Counted from the first letter of the stretch, positions 35,109 to 44,745 are shown. The stretch: DNA of 64,000 nt from Limosilactobacillus sp. (GCF_022482365.1 NZ_JAKVPE010000001.1:2271320-2335319), one strand, 5' to 3'. The notes: generated by a model from the letters alone, not told the origin. Program-made: numbers and translations.

Positions 35109-35957
35109 ATGAAAAGATTCAAAGCAATTTGGTTACTATTGTTGCTTTTGATCCCGACCCTCCTTTTAAGCGGTTGCGAGAGCGTCACCACCCGGGCCAA
35201 CACCCAGGATACCTGGTCGCGGATTGAACGGCGCAAAAAGGTGATCGTCGGCCTGGACGACAGCTTTGTTCCGATGGGCTTTCGGCAGAAAAACGGGAAG
35301 CTGGTCGGCTACGACGTTGACTTGGCCCGGGCGGTCTTCAAGCAATACGGGATCAAGGTTGACTTCCAGCCGATTGACTGGTCAATGAAGGAAACTGAAT
35401 TAAAGAACGGGACGATCGACCTGCTGTGGAACGGTTACTCGGTCAACCCGAGTCGGCTCAAGAAGGTGGCCTTCAGCCGGGATTACCTGGCCAACCGCCA
35501 AGTCCTGGTAACCCTAAAGAAGAGCCACATCAACAACCTGAATGACATGACCGGCAAGTCGCTCGGGGTCCAGACCGGCTCGACCGGGGACACGGTTTTA
35601 AATTCCAAGCCAAAGCTGCTCAAGGATAAGATCAAGAACAAGCAGGCAATTATGTACGATACCTTCCCGAACGCCTTCATCGACCTCAACGCCAACCGGA
35701 TTCAGGGAATCCTGATGGACGAGGTTTACGCCAACTACTACGTTAAGCACCAGAAGAACAGCAGTGCCTACCGGGTCTACAAGACCAAGGCGCTGCCGGT
35801 CGAATACTTCGGTGTCGGGATGCGGAAGGGGGACAAGACCCTCAAGCGCAAAGTCAATGCCGGATTGAACCGCCTGCAGAAGAACGGTCAACTGGAGAAG
35901 ATCAACGAGAAATGGTTCGGCACCAAGAGCAATTTCTTAGGGCCCTACAATAATTAA
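35109..35957 (+). CDS. Amino-acid ABC transporter substrate-binding lipoprotein (predicted histidine)
   Basis: 282 residues. Lipoprotein signal peptide (MKRFKAIWLLLLLLIPTLLLSGC; lipobox LLSGC, Cys near residue 23). The SBP family 3 fold follows: IVGLDDSFVPMGFRQKNGKLVGYDVDLA, IDLLWNGYS and the hinge LGVQTGSTG. It captures the substrate outside the membrane. Last gene of the operon, followed by a terminator. Confidence 0.94.
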   Translation: MKRFKAIWLLLLLLIPTLLLSGCESVTTRANTQDTWSRIERRKKVIVGLDDSFVPMGFRQKNGKLVGYDVDLARAVFKQYGIKVDFQPIDWSMKETELKNGTIDLLWNGYSVNPSRLKKVAFSRDYLANRQVLVTLKKSHINNLNDMTGKSLGVQTGSTGDTVLNSKPKLLKDKIKNKQAIMYDTFPNAFIDLNANRIQGILMDEVYANYYVKHQKNSSAYRVYKTKALPVEYFGVGMRKGDKTLKRKVNAGLNRLQKNGQLEKINEKWFGTKSNFLGPYNN

Positions 35958-35963
35958 TAGGTA

Positions 35964-36002
35964 AAGAGGTCGGCACGTCACCGCGTGGCCGGCCTCTTCT
36001 GC
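35964..36002 (+). terminator. ABC importer operon terminator
   Basis: AAGAGGTCGGC, loop, GCCGGCCTCTT, then CTGCT; good stem but a poor T run. Confidence 0.65.
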
Positions 36003-36033
36003 TAACAAATTTCGGCAAAATTAGGGGATTGGT

Positions 36034-36062
36034 TTGTAATTTAGGAGCAGATAACGTATGAT
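36034..36062 (+). promoter_or_regulatory. Promoter of the ymfF-ymfH operon
   Basis: TTGTAA, 17-base spacer, TATGAT. A CAAACGTTTG palindrome follows at 36112-36121. Confidence 0.65.
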
Positions 36063-36149
36063 TATTCAGTGTGACAATTTTCGGCAGAAAACCAAACGCT
36101 TTCTCCATTTACAAACGTTTGAACAATTCTTGAAAGGAGCACGAAGACC

Positions 36150-37400
36150 GTGCATTTTAATCTTGCTCGTGGTGTGGACCTGGATGTGCTGCCCACCAAA
36201 CAATTTAAGATGAATCACGTCCTAATTAACTTTACGACGCCGCAGACGCGGACGAACGCCACCGCGCGGAACCTCCTTGCCAACCTGCTTGAGACCAGCA
36301 CCCATCGCTATCCGACGCAGACCGCCCTGGCTCGTCAGCTGGCGAAGCTTTACGGGGCCTACGTTGGCATGGGCGTCGGCCGGGTCGGCCAGCTGCACAC
36401 GGTTCGCCTGCGGGCCAGCTTTGTCAACGACCAGATCGCCGGTACCAACCTCTTCGACCAGGTGGTGGACCTGATCCATGAGATCCTTTTCCACCCCCTG
36501 ATTGACCAAAATGAGTTCGACGGCCCCACCTTTCGGATCCAGGCCAATAATCTGAAAAGCTCGATCCTGTCCCTTTATGACGATAAGCAATTTTATGCCA
36601 ACCGTCAGCTGATGAAGCTCTACTACCCAGCGGATTCCACGATGCAGATCCCGAGCTTCGGTCAGGTCAGTGATTTGGCAACCTTGACGGCCCAGAACCT
36701 GGTGCCGGTTTACCAGCGGATGATCAAAGACGACAAGGTCAACATCTTAGTGCTGGGGGACGTGGATCCCGAAGCCATCCACCAGACCTTTGCCCAGCTG
36801 CCTTTTGCCGGGCGGACGGTTGAGACGCTGGTGCCATACTACCACCAGCCCCTCTACCAAGACGTTCAGCGCGCCACGGAGCACCAGCCGGTTGTCCAGG
36901 CCAAATTGAACCTGGGCTACCAGTTGCCGGTCTACTACCATGACCAGAACTATTACGCGGGTCTGGTCTTCAACGGCCTCTTCGGTGGGACGCCTTACTC
37001 CAAGCTCTTCACTAACGTTCGGGAGAAGGCTAGCCTGGCTTACTACGCCACCAGCCGCCTCCTGCCCTTTAGTGGCTTCTTAGGCATTCAGACCGGGATT
37101 CGCGCCCAGGACGCGGCCAAGGTGGAAGAACTAATTGACCAGCAGCTGGAAGACCTGATTGCGGGGAAGTTCTCTTTCCAAGAACTTGCCGAGGTACAGG
37201 ACAGCCTGATTAACCAGTACCGCGCCAGTCACGACTACGCCAACAACATTCTGGGTCGTCAGCTCCTGTTTACCCTGCTCGATCTGCCGGAGGACGGGAA
37301 CGTGGCGGCCAAGATCAACGCGGTAACGGCCGCCGACGTGCAGCGCGTGGCCGCCGAATTAAAGCTGCAGGCGACATATTTATTGAGTGGTGAAAAATAA
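36150..37400 (+). CDS. ymfF: M16 family peptidase-like protein, YmfF type, lacking the zinc motif
   Basis: 416 residues from GTG 36150 with AAAGGAGC upstream. Two M16 halves are recognisable (N-terminal LLETSTHRYPTQTALARQLAKLYGA, C-terminal LAYYATSRLLPFSGFLGIQTG), but no HxxEH is present at the expected place, as in the non-catalytic partner of M16B pairs. The catalytic partner is the next gene. In Bacillus the YmfF/YmfH pair is linked with modification of elongation factor P; the role here is inferred from that. Confidence 0.88.
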   Translation: MHFNLARGVDLDVLPTKQFKMNHVLINFTTPQTRTNATARNLLANLLETSTHRYPTQTALARQLAKLYGAYVGMGVGRVGQLHTVRLRASFVNDQIAGTNLFDQVVDLIHEILFHPLIDQNEFDGPTFRIQANNLKSSILSLYDDKQFYANRQLMKLYYPADSTMQIPSFGQVSDLATLTAQNLVPVYQRMIKDDKVNILVLGDVDPEAIHQTFAQLPFAGRTVETLVPYYHQPLYQDVQRATEHQPVVQAKLNLGYQLPVYYHDQNYYAGLVFNGLFGGTPYSKLFTNVREKASLAYYATSRLLPFSGFLGIQTGIRAQDAAKVEELIDQQLEDLIAGKFSFQELAEVQDSLINQYRASHDYANNILGRQLLFTLLDLPEDGNVAAKINAVTAADVQRVAAELKLQATYLLSGEK

Positions 37401-37404
37401 GCAA

Positions 37405-38703
37405 ATGGATCAGTATACTTATCAAGAATTTAACCGGACAATCTACCGTCAGCGCCTTGCCAACGGCCTGTTGGTGCAGCTGCTGCCGATGCCGGGCTTT
37501 CATAAGACCTACGCGACCTTTTCAACCGATTTTGGTTCCATTGACAACCAGTTCATCCCTTACCACGAGGAGGAAGCGGTGACGGTGCCGGACGGGGTGG
37601 CCCATTTTCTCGAGCACAAGATGTTCGAAAAGGCCGATCACGACGCCTTTGACCTCTTCGGCAAGCTCGGGGCAGATTCCAACGCCTACACCAGCTTTAC
37701 CCAGACTAGCTACCTCTTCTCGACCACCAGTCACCTCCGGGAAAATCTGGATGTCCTGCTTGATTTCGTTCAGGACCCCTATTTCACGGACAAGACGGTG
37801 GCCAAGGAGCAGGGGATTATCGGCCAGGAAATCCAGATGTACGATGACGATGCCGACTGGCGGCTCTACCTGGGCCTGATCGGCAACCTTTACCCCCACG
37901 ACCCAATGCGGATCGACATCGCGGGAACGGTCGATTCAATCAGTAAAATCACCCCGCAGATCCTGATGCAGAGCTACCGGACCTTCTACCAGCCAAGCAA
38001 CATGAACCTTTTCTTGGTCGGCAACCTCGATCCGACGGCGACGATGGAGTGGGTAATCGACAACCAGAACAGCAAGGACTTTCCGGCCTCCGAAACGCCG
38101 CGGCGAATGACCAAGCTCAACGACCCGACCGCCCATGACGTCATCCCGTTCCGTTCGCTGACGATGAACATTGCCCGGCCGAAGGTAATGGTCGGTCTGC
38201 GGGGGATCAAGCAGTTTGAAGACGGTCGGGAGCGGTTGCGCTACAAGCTGGCCGTCGATCTGCTTTTGGACGTGCTCTTTGATGACACCTCCGACAACTA
38301 CCTGCGCCTCTATAACAACGAGGTGCTAGACGATTCCTTTGGCTACAACTTTGAAATGCAGCGAGGTTTCCACTTTGCCTACTTCAGTTCCAATACAGAT
38401 CAGATGGAGCGCTTCGCCGACGAGGTGGTTGCCATCCTGGAAAGCGCCGACAAGCAGATCGACGCGGCCCGGACCCGCTTTGCTGGAATCAAGAACGCGG
38501 AGCTGGGGCGCCTGATTGGCCTGCTGGACTCACCGGAGGCCATTGCCAATCGCTATGCCGATAAACTTTTTGATGGGGCCAACCTGATGGACGAGATCCG
38601 CCTGCTCAAGGAGATTTCAATTGACGACCTCTACCAGGTAGCCAAGGAATTCATTACCCCCCAGGGGATTTCCGTCTATCAGGTGGTGCCGCACCATCAA
38701 TAA
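37405..38703 (+). CDS. ymfH: M16 family zinc peptidase, YmfH type
   Basis: 432 residues from ATG 37405; in-frame GTGs at 37387 and 37390 overlap the previous gene and are possible alternatives. The zinc site HFLEH (HxxEH) is intact near residue 70, with a downstream Glu in the EQGIIGQEI stretch as the third ligand. Pairs with the inactive YmfF-like protein upstream to make an M16B dimer. Substrate unknown here. Confidence 0.92.
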   Translation: MDQYTYQEFNRTIYRQRLANGLLVQLLPMPGFHKTYATFSTDFGSIDNQFIPYHEEEAVTVPDGVAHFLEHKMFEKADHDAFDLFGKLGADSNAYTSFTQTSYLFSTTSHLRENLDVLLDFVQDPYFTDKTVAKEQGIIGQEIQMYDDDADWRLYLGLIGNLYPHDPMRIDIAGTVDSISKITPQILMQSYRTFYQPSNMNLFLVGNLDPTATMEWVIDNQNSKDFPASETPRRMTKLNDPTAHDVIPFRSLTMNIARPKVMVGLRGIKQFEDGRERLRYKLAVDLLLDVLFDDTSDNYLRLYNNEVLDDSFGYNFEMQRGFHFAYFSSNTDQMERFADEVVAILESADKQIDAARTRFAGIKNAELGRLIGLLDSPEAIANRYADKLFDGANLMDEIRLLKEISIDDLYQVAKEFITPQGISVYQVVPHHQ

Positions 38704-38740
38704 ACGCTACCTTTTCTTAACTGTTGTCCGGTAGAGAACA

Positions 38741-38749
38741 TGATATAAT
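38741..38749 (+). promoter_or_regulatory. Promoter of the rodZ-like gene, extended -10
   Basis: TGATATAAT: perfect -10 with TG; no clear -35 at normal spacing. Confidence 0.6.
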
Positions 38750-38791
38750 GTGCAAGGATAAGTGAAATCATATAAATGGAGTGTAAGCTAA

Positions 38792-39835
38792 ATGAGCGAA
38801 AACAATAGCGAACAAAAACACCTGGAGATTGGGAAAAAGCTGCAGGAAGCTCGTCAGGAGAAGGGCTACACCTTAGACGACCTCCAACAGATTACCAAGA
38901 TCCAAAAGCGGTATTTGATTGCAATTGAAGACGAAAAATTCGATGAACTGCCCGGCGACTTCTACGTTCGGGCGTTCGTCAAGCAGTATGCCAACACGGT
39001 CGGTCTCGACGGTGACGAGCTGCTGAAGGAGTACGATGACGACCTGCCAAAGGCCAAGACGGCGGAATACTCCGAGCACATTAGCCAGGCCGTGGAGTCC
39101 CGGACCAGCCAGCACAAGAGCCTGGGGACCGAGGTTTCCAAGAGTCGGCGTTACCTGCCGACGGTGATCATCGCCTGTGTGATCATCCTGGTGCTTGCTG
39201 CCATCTGGTTTACGGCGATTGCCCGCAGTCACCGTGACTCGTCAACCAAGATTGACAATAGCTCAGTTTCGGTTTCGGGTGAGAGCCGGAAGAAGGCTTC
39301 CTCATCTAGCAAGAAGGTTACCAAGAAGGCGGCTACTAAGGCGATCCAGCTCAAGCAGAGCAGCCGGACTTCCACTAGTGTGACCTACACCGCCGATAAG
39401 CTGACCAAGGATACCACCCTGCAGATTAACCCAAGCTCACGGGCATGGATGCAGGTTCGGGCCAACAACAGTACCGACCTGCTGAACAAGACCTTAAATG
39501 CCAACCAAAAGACGAGCGTGAAGGTCGGCAAGGACACGACGACGCTGGTAATTACGGTCGGCAATGCGCAGTCAACCACCCTGAAGATCGGTGGCAAGAA
39601 GATCGACTTCACCAACAATGGGACCTACAATAACACCCGGACCGTTACGATTAACTTCGGCAGCCAGTCATCCTCGTCCTCAAGCTCAACGAGCAGCAGC
39701 ACGAGTTCGACCAGCACGGGCACTAGTACCCGGACCAGTGGGGTTAGCTCGACGAGTACGAGTCAAGTGACGACCAACAGTGCGAGTCGGCAGACGACGG
39801 CAACGTCCAGCGCGTCGACCACGCAAACACGATAA
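38792..39835 (+). CDS. RodZ-like membrane HTH protein (YmfM family) with Ser/Thr-rich tail
   Basis: 347 residues. N-terminal Cro/RodZ-type helix-turn-helix (IGKKLQEARQEKGYTLDDLQ; residues ~12-80), one membrane helix near 125-145 (VIIACVIILVLAAIWFTAIA), a basic Ser/Lys stretch, a DUF4115-type extracellular beta domain (~195-285, with SRAWMQVRANNS) and a final ~60 residues almost only Ser, Thr and Gly. RodZ proteins couple MreB to the envelope. The tail is not part of the core family and may be a glycosylated spacer. Confidence 0.88.
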   Translation: MSENNSEQKHLEIGKKLQEARQEKGYTLDDLQQITKIQKRYLIAIEDEKFDELPGDFYVRAFVKQYANTVGLDGDELLKEYDDDLPKAKTAEYSEHISQAVESRTSQHKSLGTEVSKSRRYLPTVIIACVIILVLAAIWFTAIARSHRDSSTKIDNSSVSVSGESRKKASSSSKKVTKKAATKAIQLKQSSRTSTSVTYTADKLTKDTTLQINPSSRAWMQVRANNSTDLLNKTLNANQKTSVKVGKDTTTLVITVGNAQSTTLKIGGKKIDFTNNGTYNNTRTVTINFGSQSSSSSSSTSSSTSSTSTGTSTRTSGVSSTSTSQVTTNSASRQTTATSSASTTQTR

Positions 39836-39850
39836 TAGGGGGATTAGACT

Positions 39851-40435
39851 GTGAACTTACCTAACAAATTAACCGTCGTTCGGTTAATTATTATTCCATT
39901 TTTCCTGATCTTGATGGTGGTGCCATTTTCTTGGGGGAGCGTCACCTTCTGGGGAGCCACGATTCCGGTTGCCCAATTGATTGCGGCGATCCTGTTCATT
40001 GCGGCTACGATCACCGATAACCTGGATGGCCGGATCGCCCGGAAGAACCACCTGGTGACCAACTTCGGGAAGTTTACCGATCCGCTGGCGGACAAGCTGC
40101 TGGTCATGACGGCCTTCATCGTCCTGACCGGGAATCAGGTTGTTCCGGCGTGGGTGACCTCGATCATTATCTGGCGGGAGCTGGCCGTTACCGGACTGCG
40201 GCTCTTGCTGGTTGAGCAGAGCGGGATTGTGCTGGCGGCCAAGATGCCGGGAAAGATCAAGACGACGACCCAGTTCATCGCCATTATCTTCTTGTTGATG
40301 AATAACGTCATCTTTGCCATCTGGAACATTCCATTTGGTCAGATCATGCTCTACATCTGCCTGTTCTTCACCATTTACTCCGGTGTGGACTACTTTATTC
40401 AGGGCCGGGGCGTCTTTTCGGACGGTTTCAAGTAA
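39851..40435 (+). CDS. pgsA: CDP-diacylglycerol--glycerol-3-phosphate 3-phosphatidyltransferase
   Basis: 194 residues from GTG 39851. It makes phosphatidylglycerol phosphate, precursor of phosphatidylglycerol and cardiolipin. The CDP-alcohol transferase signature D-x2-DG-x2-AR-x8-G-x3-D-x3-D is complete (DNLDGRIARKNHLVTNF, then GKFTDPLADK). Four or more membrane spans. It follows the rodZ-like gene with a 15-base gap and ends at a terminator. Confidence 0.96.
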   Translation: MNLPNKLTVVRLIIIPFFLILMVVPFSWGSVTFWGATIPVAQLIAAILFIAATITDNLDGRIARKNHLVTNFGKFTDPLADKLLVMTAFIVLTGNQVVPAWVTSIIIWRELAVTGLRLLLVEQSGIVLAAKMPGKIKTTTQFIAIIFLLMNNVIFAIWNIPFGQIMLYICLFFTIYSGVDYFIQGRGVFSDGFK

Positions 40436-40447
40436 AATTAATCAAGG

Positions 40448-40484
40448 AGTGGACGAATCAAAATTTGGTTCGGCCACTTTTTTT
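40448..40484 (+). terminator. pgsA terminator
   Basis: AGTGGACGAA, loop, TTCGGCCACT, then TTTTTT. Confidence 0.85.
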
Positions 40485-40496
40485 AATACAATCGGG

Positions 40497-40502
40497 TATA
40501 AT
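40497..40502 (+). promoter_or_regulatory. cinA promoter -10
   Basis: TATAAT 33 bases before cinA; the -35 would overlap the preceding terminator. Confidence 0.5.
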
Positions 40503-40534
40503 TTACGTATTAACTATATAGGGGTGAAATTTAA

Positions 40535-41782
40535 ATGGAAGCAGAAATCATTTCAGTCGGTACTGAGATTATTCTGGGGCAGATCGTCAATACGAACGCA
40601 CCGTTTTTGGCCCAGCAGCTCGGCAAGATCGACGTTACGGCCACCCGTCAGGTGACGGTGCCCGATGAGCTTGATCTCCTGGAGGAAGCCGTCCGTTCGG
40701 CCTGGCAAAGGGCGGACCTGGTCTTCGTTTGTGGCGGCCTGGGACCGACGGCAGACGATGTGACCATCCGCGGGGTGGCGGACGCCCTGGGCGTAGAGCT
40801 GACTCGTGACGAGGATCACTGGGCCTGGATCCAGGAGACCTTTAAGCAGCGTCAGAAGCCGATGATGCCGGAGAATGTCCAGCAGGCCATGTACCTGAGC
40901 GGGGGGACGCCCCTAGCCAATCCGGTGGGCCTGGCACTGGGCAGCTGGTACGAGCGCGATAATCGGCGGCTGATCGTCCTGCCAGGACCACCGCGCGAGT
41001 TCACGGCAATGGTCAATCAGGAGGTGCTGCCCCGCCTGACAAAGCTTGTCGGTGGTGAACGGCAAATTGTCAGCCGAACCCTCAACTTCTTCGGCCGGCC
41101 GGAGTCGTTGCTGATGGATGAGATCGCGGAAGTGACTGAAGGCCTAGACCAGGTGGTCATCACCTCCTATGTCCAGCCGGATGCCATCCAGGTCCGGATG
41201 ACCGTCCACGACCTGCCAGAAGAGACCGCCACGACGCTGCTGGATCGGGCCCAGGCCGCCATCGTTGCCAAGGAGGATCCCTACTTCTTTGGCGTCGGTG
41301 ACGACTGCTCGCTGGCGGCAACCGTCGTGGGGCTGCTGAAAAAACGGCACTTAAAGCTGACGGCGGCCGAAAGCCTGACCGGGGGGATGTTCCAGAGCAC
41401 CATCTGTTCCGTTCCCGGGGCCTCGAATGTCTTTGACGGCGGCTTCGTGACCTACGCAGCCAGTGCCAAGGAAGGCTTGCTGGGGATTGATCCGCAGCTG
41501 ATTGACCGGTACGGGGTTGTCAGCTCCCAGACGGCCGCCCAGATGGCCGAGAAGAGCCGTCAGCGCCTTGGCGTGGCGATCGGGATTGGCTTTACCGGGG
41601 TTGCCGGGCCCGACTCGCTGGAGGGTCAACCGGCCGGGACGGTTTGGGTCGGCCTGGCAATCCAGGGTCAGCCGACCGTGACCCGTCAGCTGCACCTGGG
41701 GGCCTACGTTGGTCGCCAACAGATCCGCCGGCAGAGTGTCCAGCACGGACTGCAAATGATTTATCACGCCCTGCAAAAATAA
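40535..41782 (+). CDS. cinA: CinA family competence/damage-inducible protein
   Basis: 415 residues. The N-terminal MoCF-like domain (AEIISVGTEIILGQIVNTN; FVCGGLGPTADD) and C-terminal CinA amidase-type domain (AAESLTGGM, GIGFTGVAGPDS) are both present. The family includes ADP-ribose pyrophosphatase and nicotinamide-nucleotide amidohydrolase activities for nucleotide salvage. The cinA-recA adjacency is conserved in competent Firmicutes and supports co-induction with competence, though no competence box was recognised. Confidence 0.94.
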   Translation: MEAEIISVGTEIILGQIVNTNAPFLAQQLGKIDVTATRQVTVPDELDLLEEAVRSAWQRADLVFVCGGLGPTADDVTIRGVADALGVELTRDEDHWAWIQETFKQRQKPMMPENVQQAMYLSGGTPLANPVGLALGSWYERDNRRLIVLPGPPREFTAMVNQEVLPRLTKLVGGERQIVSRTLNFFGRPESLLMDEIAEVTEGLDQVVITSYVQPDAIQVRMTVHDLPEETATTLLDRAQAAIVAKEDPYFFGVGDDCSLAATVVGLLKKRHLKLTAAESLTGGMFQSTICSVPGASNVFDGGFVTYAASAKEGLLGIDPQLIDRYGVVSSQTAAQMAEKSRQRLGVAIGIGFTGVAGPDSLEGQPAGTVWVGLAIQGQPTVTRQLHLGAYVGRQQIRRQSVQHGLQMIYHALQK

Positions 41783-41783
41783 T

Positions 41784-41797
41784 CGAACCATTGTTCG
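41784..41797. promoter_or_regulatory. LexA (SOS) operator before recA
   Basis: CGAACCATTGTTCG matches the Gram-positive SOS box CGAAC-N4-GTTCG exactly. It lies just upstream of the recA promoter, so recA should be DNA-damage inducible. Confidence 0.9.
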
Positions 41798-41805
41798 CAT
41801 TTTTC

Positions 41806-41833
41806 TTGTTTTTTTGTGGAAAACTGTTATGAT
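41806..41833 (+). promoter_or_regulatory. recA promoter
   Basis: TTGTTT, 16-base spacer ending in TGT, then TATGAT (extended -10), next to the LexA box. Confidence 0.7.
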
Positions 41834-41871
41834 TAATTCACGGATATTTCGATACAAAGGAGGAAATCTAA

Positions 41872-42939
41872 TTGGCTGATCAGCGAAAAGCTGCACTTGA
41901 TGTTGCAATTAGAAAGATTGAAAAGAACTTTGGCAAGGGTTCAATCATGCGGATGGGTGACGCGGCCGACATGAAGATTGCCACCGTCTCCAGCGGTTCG
42001 CTGGCGATTGATAAGGCCCTCGGCGTCGGCGGTTATCCCCGTGGCCGGATCGTTGAAATCTACGGACCAGAAAGTTCCGGGAAGACGACGGTGGCCCTGC
42101 ACGCGGTTGCCGAGGTTCAGCGCCAGGGTGGTACGGCGGCGTATATCGACGCCGAAAACGCCCTTGATCCTCAGTATGCTGCTGCCCTCGGGGTGGATGT
42201 CGACAACCTCCTGCTTTCCCAGCCGGACACCGGTGAGGAAGGCCTGGAAATTGCCGACGCCCTGATCTCCAGTGGTGCCGTTGATCTGGTAGTCGTGGAC
42301 TCCGTTGCGGCCCTGGTTCCCCGGGCGGAAATCGAAGGTGAGATGGGGGACGCCCACGTCGGCCTGCAAGCCCGGTTGATGTCCCAGGCCCTGCGGAAGC
42401 TTTCCGGCGAGATCAACAAGACCAAGACCATCGCCATCTTCATCAACCAGATTCGTGAAAAGGTCGGGGTGATGTTTGGGAACCCCGAGACGACGACTGG
42501 TGGTCGGGCGCTGAAGTTCTACGCCACGATCCGGATGGAGATTCGGCGGGCCGAACAGATCAAGAGTGGTACCGACGTCATCGGTAACCGGGCCAAGGTC
42601 AAAATCGTCAAGAACAAGGTAGCACCACCGTTCAAGCGCTGCGAAGTTGACATCATGTACGGTGAGGGGATCTCCAAGACCGGGGAGCTCCTCGACATGG
42701 CGGTCGAAAAGGACCTGGTTAACAAGAGCGGTGCCTGGTACTCCTATGGTTCGGACCGGATCGGTCAGGGACGTGAGAACGCCAAGAAGTGGCTGGCCGA
42801 GCATCCCGACCAGATGGCCGAACTGATGAACAAGGTCCGGGTTGCCTACGGGATGGATCCACTGAGCCCAAGCGAGGGCGCAGATGATGCCTCCGCAACT
42901 AAGGAAGCGGACCAGGATCAGGCAAGCACCGAAGACTAA
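41872..42939 (+). CDS. recA: Recombinase RecA
   Basis: 355 residues from a TTG start with AAAGGAGG upstream. Strand exchange ATPase and LexA co-protease. Walker [10 protein letters not shown], Walker [11 protein letters not shown], loop regions ([20 protein letters not shown]) and the usual acidic C-terminus are present. Controlled by the SOS box 75 bases upstream. Confidence 0.98.
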   Translation: MADQRKAALDVAIRKIEKNFGKGSIMRMGDAADMKIATVSSGSLAIDKALGVGGYPRGRIVEIYGPESSGKTTVALHAVAEVQRQGGTAAYIDAENALDPQYAAALGVDVDNLLLSQPDTGEEGLEIADALISSGAVDLVVVDSVAALVPRAEIEGEMGDAHVGLQARLMSQALRKLSGEINKTKTIAIFINQIREKVGVMFGNPETTTGGRALKFYATIRMEIRRAEQIKSGTDVIGNRAKVKIVKNKVAPPFKRCEVDIMYGEGISKTGELLDMAVEKDLVNKSGAWYSYGSDRIGQGRENAKKWLAEHPDQMAELMNKVRVAYGMDPLSPSEGADDASATKEADQDQASTED

Positions 42940-42965
42940 TTGCTTAACAAGACATGAATCAACTC

Positions 42966-43004
42966 AAGGGTTCAGTCCAGGAAAAACCTGGGCTGGACCC
43001 TTTT
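42966..43004 (+). terminator. recA terminator
   Basis: AAGGGTTCAGTCCAGG, AAAAA loop, CCTGGGCTGGACCCTT, then TT; long, nearly perfect stem. Confidence 0.85.
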
Positions 43005-43028
43005 ACTCCCAATTGTGAAATTCAATGG

Positions 43029-43057
43029 TTGACACCCTACTTGGGCAAGCTTAAAAT
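43029..43057 (+). promoter_or_regulatory. rny promoter
   Basis: TTGACA, 17-base spacer, TAAAAT. Confidence 0.85.
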
Positions 43058-43138
43058 TTACTTTGTGTGATGTTTTTTACATGACACGGTGAAATTAATT
43101 TTATTAACCAACAACAAAATAGTTGAAGCGGAGGTGAA

Positions 43139-44695
43139 ATGATGAAATTAATAATTTTCGCCGCGCTTGCTATGGTTGTCGGGATTATTATCGGCTATGC
43201 CGTTCGCAAGTCCTCCTATGAAAAACGGGTCGCAGAGGCCCACAAGGATGCTGAGGGGATCATTGCGGACGCTAAGAACCAAGCGGCAACGGCGAAAAAG
43301 GAGGCCATCCTGGAAGCCAAGGAGGACAGCCACCGCTACCGCGAGCAGGTCGAAGCCGAGCTCAAGCAGCGGCGCAACGAAATCCAGCGCCAGGAAGACC
43401 GGCTCTTGCAGCGGGAGACGTCGCTCGACCACAAGGACAACGCCTTAGAAAAGCGTGAAAACACGGTTGGGGCGCGCGAGCACAAGCTGGATCAGCAGAC
43501 GGAACGACTTCATCAATCACAGAAAAAGGCAGCGGCCTTAGTGGAACAGCGGCAAGCAGAACTTGAAAAGGTTGCCGAGATGACCCACGAGGATGCCAAA
43601 CAACAGTTATTGAGTGAAATGAAAGACCAACTGAAGACCGAACGGGAGGTCCTGATCCGGGATAGCGAACAGGAGGCGGAACTGACCGCCGACCGCAACG
43701 CCAAGAAGCTGATCGTCGAGGCCATTCAACGCAGTGCCGCGGACGTTGTCTCCGAGGCGACGGTCTCAGTTGTCACTTTGCCAAACGATGACATGAAGGG
43801 CCGGATCATCGGTCGGGAAGGCCGGAATATCCGGACCCTGGAGACCCTGACCGGGATTGACCTGATCATCGACGACACGCCGGAAGCGGTCGTCCTGAGT
43901 GGCTTTGATCCAGTGCGGCGGGAGATCGCCAAGATTGCACTGGAGAAGCTGATCCAGGACGGGCGGATTCACCCGGCCCGAATTGAAGAAGCCGTTGAAA
44001 AGGCCCGCAAGGAAATGGATAACCAGTTGCGGGAGACCGGGGAGCAGGCCCTCTTTGACCTGGGCATCCACTCGATGCACCCGGACCTGATCAAGACGGT
44101 TGGTCGGATGAAGTACCGGACCAGCTACGGACAAAACGTCCTCGACCACTCGATTGAGGTTGCCAAGCTGGCCGGAATCATGGCGAGTGAATTGGGCGAG
44201 GATGTCGCCTTGGCTAAGCGGGCCGGCCTGCTGCACGATATCGGCAAGGCGGTTGACCACGAGGTTGATGGTTCCCACGTTGAGCTGGGGGTTGAACTGA
44301 CCCGCAAGTACAAGGAAAATAAGGTCGTCATCAACACGATTGCCTCCCACCACGGTGACGTGGCGCCGACCTCGGTAATCGCCGTTCTGGTCCAGGCCGC
44401 CGACGCCATTTCCGGTGCCCGTCCTGGTGCCCGGAGCGAGTCGCTTGAACAGTACATTCAGCGCTTAAAGAAGCTCGAAAGCATAGCAAATAATTACGAT
44501 GGTGTTGACCATAGTTACGCAATTCAGGCTGGTCGTGAACTGCGGGTCATCGTCAAGCCAAAGAAGATTTCTGATCTGGAGGCCACCACGCTGGCCCACG
44601 ACATCAAGCAGCAGATTGAAGAGCAGCTTGAGTATCCGGGCCACATCAAGGTGACCGTGATCCGTGAAGTTCGCGCCGTCGACTACGCTAAGTAA
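43139..44695 (+). CDS. rny: Ribonuclease Y
   Basis: 518 residues, GAGGTG site; a second ATG at 43142 is equally usable. Membrane-anchored endoribonuclease that starts mRNA decay. An N-terminal membrane helix (residues ~3-20), a long charged coiled coil (~25-200), a KH domain ([19 protein letters not shown]) and an HD domain with [12 protein letters not shown] are in the family order and length. Confidence 0.97.
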   Translation: MMKLIIFAALAMVVGIIIGYAVRKSSYEKRVAEAHKDAEGIIADAKNQAATAKKEAILEAKEDSHRYREQVEAELKQRRNEIQRQEDRLLQRETSLDHKDNALEKRENTVGAREHKLDQQTERLHQSQKKAAALVEQRQAELEKVAEMTHEDAKQQLLSEMKDQLKTEREVLIRDSEQEAELTADRNAKKLIVEAIQRSAADVVSEATVSVVTLPNDDMKGRIIGREGRNIRTLETLTGIDLIIDDTPEAVVLSGFDPVRREIAKIALEKLIQDGRIHPARIEEAVEKARKEMDNQLRETGEQALFDLGIHSMHPDLIKTVGRMKYRTSYGQNVLDHSIEVAKLAGIMASELGEDVALAKRAGLLHDIGKAVDHEVDGSHVELGVELTRKYKENKVVINTIASHHGDVAPTSVIAVLVQAADAISGARPGARSESLEQYIQRLKKLESIANNYDGVDHSYAIQAGRELRVIVKPKKISDLEATTLAHDIKQQIEEQLEYPGHIKVTVIREVRAVDYAK

Positions 44696-44696
44696 A

Positions 44697-44728
44697 AGAA
44701 TTGGGAAGTGTTCCCAGTTCTTTTTTTA
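44697..44728 (+). terminator. rny terminator
   Basis: AAGAATTGGGAA, GT loop, TTCCCAGTTCTT, T run. Confidence 0.88.
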
Positions 44729-44745
44729 TTCAGTACGCGTTTCCC

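Noticed and set aside
36112..36121. CAAACGTTTG palindrome as a regulator site (cre or other)
   Set aside because: It does not fit the catabolite-response consensus and lies downstream of the promoter; a 10-base palindrome is expected by chance.
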